From Agapetus fuscipes (taxonomy: Eukaryota > Arthropoda > Insecta > Trichoptera > Glossosomatidae), in the NCBI GenBank assembly GCA_951799405.1, contig OX637339.1, positions 13,888,001-13,952,000 of the forward strand: a stretch of DNA of 64,000 nucleotides, read 5' to 3'. How positions within the stretch are numbered: the first letter of the stretch is position 1; each line of letters opens with the position of its first letter. The translations under genes and the position numbers were made by a program. Under the pieces are notes generated by a model. The model saw nothing but the letters and a program-made list of their open reading frames with translations, was not told the DNA's origin and searched no databases. This document shows, in pieces, positions 12,301 to 24,300 of this stretch.

Positions 12301-15300
12301 AAATAAAGCATAATTTAAAAAAAAAAAAAAATGTTTTTCTTGGTCAGGCCGGAAACTTTTCACCCCACCCTCGTACAAGGCAGACACAGTGTATTCAAAT
12401 ACTTTAAAAGAAACTGAAAACTTAACATTGTTTCAGCTAATAAAGTAAGCCAATATGGGAGTGTTATTAGTGAGATGACCGACTTCATTCATGATGCTGG
12501 AGTGATGCTTTCCGCATCATCAGCCGGCCGTGTAAGCCTAAAACTCTTATTCGATTTCATTCATGTTTTGTGATTCAGTGGACTTCACAGATTGTGATCA
12601 GTTAATTTTGCTTATCTGCTCAAGAGTTCCAAAAGAGACAAAATATTATTTCAGCCACATAATGAGAAATGAGAAGTATTCACTCCTGCATCTCATTACA
12701 CAGGAAAGATGATCTCTGGTGCTAGTTGGTATCTCGAGCGCTTTCAGAGAATTAACACACCATCGTCAAGAGAACAACTGACATAAAAAAATATCTAAAA
12801 ACTACAAAAGTGTATACAGGAGAAAGTTGTAGAGGGTGGAGCTATGAGGGGGTGAAGGAAGGGGTAAGCATAATTTCTTAACACTACTGTAGTGTATTCA
12901 TGATGGGGCTTCCACACGCTTGCCAACCCATCACAAGTCAAGCGCACAGTGTGTCGTCTAGAACATGCTAGCTGGACAAAATTTTGTCTAATGGACTAAT
13001 TTTGTCCAGCTAGCATGTTCTAGACGACACACTGTGCGCTTGACTTGTGATGGGTTGGCAAGCGTGTGGAAGCCCCATGAGAATGTTATAAGGGGTGGAG
13101 TTATGACAGGTGAGGGAAGTGATAATTAATAGGGGTGAAACTGTAGGCATTTGTACATTTATAATATTGCCATTTTGTTTATTTCTATTGTTTCTAGGGC
13201 ACTTAGTTGAAGAAGTACTTTGTTGTTATCTTTGCTTTATTGATTAAAAATGAATCTTCACAATTTGGATACACAAACCCTTAAACTTTTATCTTGAATG
13301 TGTTCAGGTGGATTGCAAGCCCTTCAAGTCGCAGTACGAGGGCCCGTGGATACAGTTCCTGCCCAACATCACGTCCTGCGTGGTGAAGCTGATAGAGCAG
13401 GCACAGAGGCGCCGGAGGAACTACATCATCGACCAGGTATACAACTCATGCAATGCACCACACTCAAATCCAGACAGGTCCTGTGAAAAATGTTGGCTCA
13501 TACGGACAATGGAACCTTGGAACTCAAATTGTAAATGCATTAATTTAGGTGTTATGCTGCCGTATTGGTAAACAAATAACAGTCAGTCTTGTTGATTGCT
13601 CTGTCGATGGAATATCTGTTGGGAATTAAGATGAAACATTGCTGACCAATACAAGTTGGAAGAAAGACAAATAAAAATAGAGAGTAATTCTCTTTTAAAT
13701 GTCATCCCTGGTGCAGGTTTTAAAATGAATTTTACAAGCAGTTCCCTATAAATAGTCACTTGAGTGGCGTAAAGCAAGACAAGCTCATCATAGAAGAAGT
13801 GCACCTTCCTGCTGTTCTGATAGATAATATGATATGTTTTAAATAGATAACCGAGTAAATTAGTACATTAGATGTAGTCTGTTCAAAACATAACCTAACT
13901 CTTGAGTCTTGCAGTTTAATTGATGCAATGTTATGAATGGTTTTCTCGGTTTATAAGTGGGCGTCAGTCAATTGAAGATGAGCCTTGACCAGGAAGGGCT
14001 TCGACCTCACCTGATGACACCCATGTTAGGAGAGTCAACCATCTGGTGTGTGAATATCGTCTGTTGACTGTCGGAGAACTTTCACAATAGGTTGACATCT
14101 AAATAAGATAGTGCCATGATATAACTAACATGAATCCAGTTGCAGTAACTTCTTGAAAAAGCCAATGGCATTCACGCAAAGCATCTAAGCCTTATTCCAA
14201 ATTAACTAAGATGAAAGGACACCGCTTGGAGACTGTTGATTATGTACATAAAAAAAGTTGTCTTGGACCTTGCAGGCCATCTCATACAAAGCTATTTAGG
14301 ACTGTTTTGAAAAGTGGAAGGATAGTGTGTGAATAGAGGAGGGGATTACTTTGAGGTCGACAATGATGAATAATCTATAGAATTAAAAGGAATTTACAAC
14401 TAAGTGTGGTTATTTATTTTTATATCCCTCATATTTTTCTCATCAGTTCCTTGACTTATAGGTTGGTATGCGGCTGACCACCCATGCTGTAAAAATGGTT
14501 CACTCTGCCAATGTCACCCCTGTCTCAGGGAAGGACGGCAAGAGTTGCAGGGTGTATGTCCATTTGAGATTTGGTTTTTAAGTTGTAGGTTCACATGAGG
14601 CATGTGCAAGCGCAAACTTGTATGTGTCTGGTTGTGAGAATGCATGTAATGTGAATCTCCAATGTAACATATCTTTGCAACTTAGATTAGATATTTTGAC
14701 AACTGACTGCTGTAAGAATATAAAAAAGCTGGAGGATTTTCCGTATTAAATGTATTAGTTTCATAATTAATTATTCTTTCTGTTAAACATTTTGAGTTCC
14801 AAGTCGTTGCCGTATTGCCAAGCAAGGATGATTTTTGAATACAACTAGTTTTTTAACATCACGAGAAACAAATTATTGAATTTCGTTATTTTTAATAATT
14901 TTCTAGTTTTACCTGTAGTATTTCAGATGTTACAAAATATATGAAGTACAAAATGAAACAATGTGCTTAGCCAAAGGAAAGCGGATAAAGTAACTGATAT
15001 TTCCAAAGTCTCCAAGAAAATGGATACTTTTTTTTGACGTTGAATTTATTTTGTACATTTATATTTTGTCATCTGAATATTTTAGAAAATTCTAAAATAC
15101 AATTACTAAGTACAATACATCTTGAGTATTTCATTGATCGTGAAAATGTATAATCTGAAATACAAATGTTTGCACAAGATTGGTGCTTATTGGTTGTATC
15201 TCATTTTGTATTTAATTATTTCTTGTGACCGGACATTTAGCCCAAACGTGGAGGAGACATGTGATTCTGTGCAACGGTAAGTCATAAAAAACAGGTAAAA

Positions 15301-18300
15301 AATGGGTACAAAACAGTGTTCACAGATGTTGCACCGGCCGTTTGCTACACATGGAGGTATTTGAAACAGTTTTTAATTAGTTTTTAAGTAAACCGAGGCT
15401 TAGCATGGGTCGTTAGGCTCCCGGAACGCTGCTGGTAAGTATGCAGAGATTGAAAGTGCATAGGATTTGATAAACATGGACAAATATATGAATAATTATA
15501 TATGCATTGCAGAACTATGAATAATGGAACAGCCAGGAAGTGATGTCATCTGCCCGACAAGATGTCGACTCTCAATCCTAACTCGTCTCCCGCTGTTGCT
15601 TCTGTGTGTGGATGAGAGGATCTAGTTTTTATTGATTAGACAGATATTAAACGGCTTCAGGTTTTAAATGGCTTTATTTCCTGTGTTACGTATAATAATA
15701 AGGTTTTATCTTGTAATGTGTATTTCGCAGAATTTACGCAATCATTGCATTCATCAAGATGTGACAGGGGATGTGAGGAAATCTGCACAGACCTGTGTAC
15801 TGAATTGTCACTTATAAATAATTACACTTGTCGGATATTATACCAACCATGGGAGAAATTACATTATTATTGACTTTTTGCTGGCGTCGTAGCAAATGTC
15901 TGCAGGAGGCAACCTTTCTGCACAACGATTATACAATGAGTTTACACATGTAGACAGATTAAGCTTCTGAAAATCACCCGAGTGTGTGTGTGTAGTTTTA
16001 AAGAGATAATTTATTATGGTTTTGAAAATAGGCTAGGGTTGAACAAATTTTTTAATGGTCATCGAGCCGCTAGGAATATCACCAAATGACATTGGACCTA
16101 TAATTAGTTTGGCAAAGATTTGTTTCCTACGCATGTAATTCCAGATACTTGTTAATTATATTAACATTACAATCACCAATGGACTCAGTAACTAACGGAC
16201 TCAGCATAATAAGACATCACATTTGTTCTCCAGATATTAAATGTGCCCAGTCCATTGGTATAATACATCTTAGATGTAAACATGGAGGTATATATATGGA
16301 GGGGCTGTGAATGTGATTTAGTACCAATCGACATGATGCAACGTCTTTGACACCATACATTGTTAATAGTGCTGTCTCGCTCACGACATATGAAATGCTA
16401 TTGTTATTTTCTATGTAAGCAACGTGTCTCTACTCCGTCTTCAATCTATGTATATATCCCCATGGAAACCGATGAAATCACTATGGTAACGTGTTTGTTA
16501 CTAGTGTTGTTGAAAGTATGAAAATATCTGATAAATTCCGAATTCAAAAATGTCCCCACCTCATTGTGTACGGGATGATTTTCACAAGTATCTAAGCATA
16601 GAAGTTACATACTTGAATAAGGAAGTACCTACACACTTGAACATCACTAGTTTTAAAAATGGCTGTCACTTTCGCGAACAAAATATTTTGACAAACGAAA
16701 AATAAATTAACGTAATCATATAGAATAGTGATTAAAGTGAAATATTATTCCATGTCATATAACACATTTACTCTCTTTTGTTGGCACGTTTAGAAAATAC
16801 CCAGTTTGGCATTTATATGGATTTTTTTTCAATTAGGTAACACACCTGTTCACAGTTGGAAGGTTACCGATAGACTGAATTTGGATTTTTGTGTGATGAG
16901 TGGGGTAGCGCATTTCTAATTCACAAAGGATTGCTTTCTCAGCCCATCCAGTCCTTATAAATCCATGGATGTAAATATGAAAAGTTGTATAATGCTAATT
17001 ATTTACAAATTAGTTACCAATGCTAAATAATAAGAACAATTACTGTAGTAATAATGGTGTCCACACATTTCTCATAGACAAAAAATTTGGAACTGCATGG
17101 CGGCAATGCTAGAGAGAAGCAAACTTATATTCTGTTATGGATTGCTAAGGCTCCTAAGTTACATACACCTGCGATGTTGCCCGCTGACAAAAAATCAAAT
17201 TGGAACATTTGTGTTAAAAACCTTCATCTGTCTATAATCATATAAGATATACTAACATTCAAAATTCATATCAAATGCATGCCCACAAACAGACACGATT
17301 AAAGGTCGCGCTTACAACTGCTGAATGGTTGTTAATTTTAAATGAAGTAAGATTGGTGTCACTGCAAATAAAAAAGCTTGCTCTACTCATGGCGAACGGC
17401 AATTTAATTTCACTGTGCCATTGGCTGCATCACTTAAAGTTTATAAATGTTGACTCCCGCTCGACCAACCACGGCACCGTTTTGGACAATAGATGACCAA
17501 ACAGACTTTGTAACATTTTTATAATTATAATATTTGCAACTGTGGTGGAAACAAAAGCTCAACGTTATTCCAAAAAAAATCATACATAGCCTTGGTCTGT
17601 CCAGTAAACCAGTTCTCATTTGATGGAAACAATGCCAACACCCATCATTTCCTGAGTCTGGAAGGAAGATGTTGTATCTTGCTTGGTGTAAATATACTAC
17701 AAATATCAAGTAGATTAAAATTAAACATTTAAGGAAGTAAATAACAAAGATTGTGTCCACCAAACTGCCATTTAATCTCACCTTTGGAAATTGCAAATAG
17801 TTTTATGTTATAATAACTCAACGTACTTGAAAAATATGTAGTGTTTAATGGTAAAAGTAAAGCAAAAATGCAGCTGATGATGTTGATGTCTTGTGCGGCA
17901 CTGTTGTGCTCTTTATTGCTTTGATTTTCAGTGGATCTCACTTCTAAATATTATGATTATTTTATTTTCAGTGATCTGTTTATTTTTAAATAATATTTAT
18001 GAACAGTACCATTGAAAAGTAACTCGGTGGGAAAGTAATTTGTAATGCACTTGTATGGAGCGGCCGTTAGGAGAAACATTCTGGAGTTGTGCTTGTATAA
18101 TCATTGTGTTTCCAACAGGAGCGCAGGGATTTCAGTAATCTTATGTTGATTATTATTGTATCTGTAAGCCATTTAAAATCTGAAGCTGTACTGTCGCGTG
18201 AGAATAGCTTGTTAGAGATGTTCTCATTCACACCCAGAAGCAGGGGGTGATGTGACCTGAAGATGAAAAGCCTTGTTGAAACTTATCTAAATGAAATATG

Positions 18301-21300
18301 TTTTGCTCTCTTCGTCTATATCCTGTTGACCTGCGGTGGCGCCTTCCTCGGACTTCATGTGGTATCAAACAAACATAACCTCCAAACACAAACCTGCGAT
18401 GGCAACCCGATAAACAACTCTCAATGATGTGGCAACCCGACAAACAACCCGCAATGATGATGTAACAACACTCCACGATGGCTTCCCTTGGATCCTTTGA
18501 TGATGTTGCGGACTGCAAACCAAAGACCAACGTCTACCAATCGGCTCAGAGGCGCAAGATGCGCGAGTTTACTGACAATTATAAGCGCTCGGCCATTATC
18601 GTAATCCCCGACGAGGCCGTGTACTCAGAACGCCAACAAGAGAGGGAGAAAAAGGAAGGCAAGGACATGCCCGACGATGGCATACTGGAGCTCAAAGGTA
18701 AATAAGCAACACACACAACACAACACTTTATATGCGACACACCTGCTTCATTTTTGTTTTCATGTACACACGTGTTGCCAACGGTAAATGTCGTTTTTTT
18801 GTTTGGTTCTCTTGATTCCTTTCCACGTCCACCTTTCAAGCGAGTTAATTGAAAAGTTTGTCTGTTCAGGGCAGGCGCGTGCATAGGGTATAGGCAAATT
18901 CATTTCAGAATTAATATTTTCTCCCATTCCTTTAAAATAAATCATTTGAAATTGGCTGAAGTGCTAACGATGGCTCCAATCAAACCGAAACTTTGAATTT
19001 TAAATCTGAATATCAAGCTTAAATGGTTTTTTACCATATATTGCCTACTTATTAGGCGCATGTGCCTGTATGGGATGCACGCCCCAGGTTCAGGAGATGC
19101 TATGACTCAGCGGTGCCCTCGCAGTGAATTCACAAAATGGAAATTTAAGAATTGACATAAGTCTTAATAATCAAGTTGTCAGCAAATTGCCGTGTAGATT
19201 AACTTGTAATCTGCTTTCATATATTTTTTAGACTGTTGAATTATTTGAGGGAAATAGGCAAGACATTTTGGGCTTGTTCTGTTCTGCATTAAAATAAAAT
19301 AAAAGTAGGATCCTGGTTTAAAATAAAAATAAATCAAGGTACTTGATTGTTGATTTTCAAATTGTATTTCACTTTGTCTTTTGGGTAAATGTAAGGTGCA
19401 CATTTTGCATTCTCCTCAAGTTAGATGGTATTTTTTATTATAATAAAAATTATCTACGAACAATATTTTGTCTAATAAAGACACTCCTGCTTATTTCCTT
19501 TCAATATTTTGTTGTATTGTAATTTATCTGCCTTTGCAAAGAAGTTGATGTGAGGTTGACCACTCGCTCCTGTAAAAATGGCATACTTGGTCGCCAAATA
19601 TTCAGGAAAAGTAGGCAAGAGTTGCAGACTTTATTTATTTAATGGATTACCTAATGACATCTGTAAACTCAGAATTTTCAAGGTTATCGATCAGCGAACC
19701 CATAGGGCCTCAAACCAGGGCTCTTCTTTAAAAGATATACTTAGAATAATTCCTTAGCATACCCGTAACATGGACAATTATAAATGTAGTACTAAATTTT
19801 TTCTTGTGTTAATTTGTTTTGAATTGCAAGTTTTATTTTTTTACAATGTCTTTTGGGGATTTCTCTTTCATCTTATTCTACTCACGGTCTTGCTACATGA
19901 AATGTGTCTTGCAATTATTTTTTCATGTGTTTACTTCATCAGTGGATTGTTCAAACAGTATTTTAGCAAAACCTTTGAGCTGTGTTCTTTGTTTTGTTTT
20001 TTTTATTCTCAACAATTGCACAGATTCTGACTGTCCTTCAACTCTGGTGTATCAATCATCCTCGTAAAGATCTTCCATGCAGAAGCATAAAACGGAAAAA
20101 GAAACAGTTTTTAAATGCTTTAACAGTCATAGACTAATCTCTCACCCACTCATTGAAGTTTTATTTTTAAATCTTATCAAAGGAGAAAGGCATGTATGAG
20201 GCTAAGTGTGCAGGTTAGTTATATTATTAAATCCGACGTTGCCTGTTTAGTTGTCTGAGAAGCTAACCCCCGTGTTCACCAATCCCACTACCACTTCCCT
20301 CAGTGCTAGCGACGGTTTAGGGGGAAGTGTTTGTCAGATTGTCGAATACAGGGATATCAGTTATAAGCGAAGGAGATATAGGTTATAATGTCTTCTACTG
20401 ATTTTAAATTTTTTGATGTTTTTTTTTATAGTAAGAATGTATCCGAAAACATAAATTAGACCAATTGAATGCCTGTTTTATTTTATTTAAATTGTCAATT
20501 CAAAAAAAAAAATCTTTTCCAAATGAGTAAATTTGATGCTTGAACTCAAAAAAATATAGGAGATAAGAGTTAGATTGACGTCTAGGAATTCTTATAATGC
20601 TTCCCTAGCTAAATAAAATCAAAAGTATTAAGTCATCCATGCTGATTCTTTCTTTTTGACACGTATATCTTTCCGATTGATCAACACTTAACATTATTTT
20701 CTGTGATATTTTTCTATTTTGTGTTATTTATTTCTGGATTAGTACCCTTGATGGATTTTACTAGTGTTATTCTCACTCAACCATGCTTCCTGCAGCACTA
20801 CGGTTTGTCTCTCTTATATGTGAGGGGACTAATCTTATGCCAACCACTCCATTAGAAGTGGGGGAATCCCAGTTCCCAAAAAAATGGTTCTTATTTCTTG
20901 TGAAGGTTGAGTAAAATTTGATTTTGAGTTTGAAATGAACACTGAAATGGGAAATCATTTCTGCCACCTTTGGTGGGGATTGAACCCTAACCCTCTGGCA
21001 TTGAATGCAAATATTCTACTATCAATAATCTAGGTAAGAAATTAATTAGTGCTTAAAAACATAAGTAAAAAGATATTCCCAGTATAAAACTGGAATTTTA
21101 TTTTTATTTTGGGAGACTTTTTATTTTGAGACCCTTTACAATAAAATAATATAACTAAAATATGATTAGGCCGGGCCGGTGTGTTGCCGAGCGCTGGCCA
21201 ATCAGCAAGGATTAGACGGGGCTGTACAGACAGGGCCTTTGGTAGGTAGTGGTTTACGTTGGATGTTGAGTTGTATCTGTAGGACGTGTTAAATTTCTTT

Positions 21301-24300
21301 GTCTCTATGATTGATTCACTTGACTTATTGCGTGATCAACGTGTTTGCAGCCAGCTTTGTCCTGCCGGAGCAGTGCTCGTGGCTAGAGGAGGTGATCTAC
21401 ACGGACCTCGGCGAGGAGGAAGCCAAGAAGCTGCTGGTGAAGTACAACAAGGAGGGGCAGGCGGCGGGGTACGGTGGCGCTGGGGGGCGCGGCAGCGGCG
21501 GCATGGGGGGCGGTGGGAGTAGGGGATACCAGGGGGGGCAGGGGCCACCCAAGAGGCCACGCTACGACAGCCACGAGAGGAGGGTGGACCGCGGTGGCGG
21601 CAGGCCCCCACACAGACCCGACAGACGAGGTATGCCCATTATTTTCATGTCAGCGGAGTTAGTTACAACTACGATTTGACTCCTACTATATTTTAATTCA
21701 ATGGCGACAACAGATCCCGGAAAACAACTTCCCACTATTAACCTTTTCACTTCTGGATATTCTGGCTTTATAAATACTCCCAGTACGGAATACTTTTTCA
21801 AGCATATTTTTTAAAACAATAATGATTTCCTACCTTAAGTAATACAAGTCAATGTATGGCATGCTCCTTAAAATTATTTTGAATTTTTGAACACAGATAT
21901 CAGGGACAAGTTCAAAATTGGATGACGTCTATGATCTGACAGCCGTGCTGTGCAAGTTTACACTTATGGGTGTCACCTGTAGTTGAAGGGCTAAAAAAAC
22001 TACAATTGTTTGTTCAGATGATCGGCGTGGTGGATGGGACCGCAACAGCAGCGGTGGCGGAGGTGGGCGCGGGGATTGGGCGCGCGGAGGTGGCGGGCGC
22101 GGCGGGGACTGGGGGGGCTCTGGCGGGCCCCGGGGGGGAGGCGGTGGCTGGGGGAGCAGGGACCAGCCCCCACCCCCTCCCTCACACATGGCGCGCCACC
22201 AGCCCCCGGCCTTCAGGGAGAGGCCGCAGCCCTGGGGCAGCCACAGGTATATCTACATATATATACAAGGATAATTTGTTTGGAAGGTACATGTCGTATA
22301 CATTTCGTATAGAATCATAGTAGGTATACATTTCTATTAGTGAATATTAAAAAAAATAATAAGAATATAAATTAAATAAGTGTAAAATCTAGCACGCACT
22401 CAAAACATTTTTTGTTTACAAAACAAGGCTTCCCTAGGTGCAAACATCCAGCTACTTACAGGCATATGTGCTCTTTCACAATATTATATGTGTATATTTA
22501 GAATATAATGATATGTGTGGGTGGAAAAAATGGAAGCAGCTCTGCATAGGCTCTGGCAACCCCTAGCGGAATGGCGACAGAATTACATTATGATGACAGT
22601 AGTAACAAAAGAGAAGAAAAATGAAATAAATAAACTATGGACCATGGTTAAAGCCTTGAAGAACAAGCATTTGGAGATATTTGACATCAAAAACATTAGC
22701 TTAGCAGCTACACAACGGCTGAAAACTGTGGGCACAGTAGATCTTCACCAAAGTAGGTAAAATAATCTTATACAAAAGAATAGTGTCTGATTATCTGATA
22801 TGATGTATCCGCAGGGGTGGTCCAGGTGGAGGTGGCCGGGGCGGAGAGGGTGGGGGAGGCCGGGGGGGCAGCCGCGACCCCCGCAGCCAGGACCGCAGAC
22901 CTAACATGGAGAGGGGACCTCCCGCCCAGGACAAGCCCTGGCAGAACAACAGACAGGTATGCAGCCATGTCATGCTAACCTGCCCACTATCCCAACTATA
23001 AAGCATTGCGTAAACTCACTAGGGGTGCTGCTGTATATTCCATTTATGCAATCAAGAGGATTATATGTAATGTTATATACTCTGGGTACAGGTTTTTATC
23101 ATTTAGGTACACCTGCTGTTCTCTTTTACTTATGTTCCAATGTTTAAAATAGGTCAATCATACTTTACACGAAAAAGGACTAAAATCAGTAACTAACTGC
23201 TAGTTATAATTTTTTGGCATGTTAAGACTATTGCCAGCAGTGTATATCCAAGTTTGAAGCTTTGAAAGACCTGAAGGGCTATTCGGGATCTCAAAGGCGA
23301 GGCCGAAGGCGACTGATACCGATTCGTTGCCGAATGAAAGGTGAATTGTGATTCTCGTTTGAAAATTTGGCTGAAGGCTATTTCTTATAAAGGTGAGGAA
23401 TCTCCCGGAACTGTCAAAATATAGCGCGGCCGATTTACCCCGCCGTACAGCGAAGGACAGAAATTGTCAGTAGATTATTACAAATATATGACTTATTTTC
23501 TTTAATGACCTAAATAAATGTATTCGCAAACTCATTCCTTATGTTTATTTGTGACCCACGTGACATTATTATAGGATATTATGACGTAGAATAGGAATTA
23601 CGATCTTACGAAAATTGGCATTCTGAACGGCATAATATGCGCGTCGCTAAGTACGTCATGCAGATAATTATTATGCTTTTGACAACAATAAATTTGCACT
23701 TAGAAATTGCGTTATTTTTTCACAGTTTCATCTTCATTTGTGATAAATTGTAAACATTATTATTTACAAGTGATTTTCAATCATTATAACGCTCAATTTA
23801 AAAGATTTAAGCATAGATTTAATTGTCAAATGTCAGTTGACAGCAGGCATGAAGTTAGCCTGATATGCCAACCTGATATGCGAGAGCTGTGAACTATGAG
23901 AATTGCCCCCAAAATCCAAGGAAAAATAATTTCATTTAAAATGTTATTTATAATTATTTCCTAATTTTAGCATATTTGAAATAAGCAAATCACCTTTAAT
24001 TTTTTAATTAAAATAAATTGGGCTAGTTTTAACAAGTTGAAGGAGTAAAAGTACAATATAAAAAATAGTTTTCACCAAACATCGTATTGTTGAGAACTGA
24101 GTTTTTCATTACATTGTAATGTAGTTTTATGTATTTTCATTCAGTTGTTACGTACTTATTTGCACTTATTACTGTTTTACTACTTTTTGATGGAGTTTTA
24201 GTATTTTTTTTAAATATATGGGGAAATTTACTCTTTGAGCTGGCACCTGTCGGACGATTATCACATCGATCATCCGTCAGTCTGGCCAATCGAGAAAAAA

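Noticed and set aside
21336..22189. Long Pro/Arg/Ala-rich minus-strand frames
   Set aside because: Antisense shadows of the Gly-rich hnRNPUL exons, caused by GC-rich codons.
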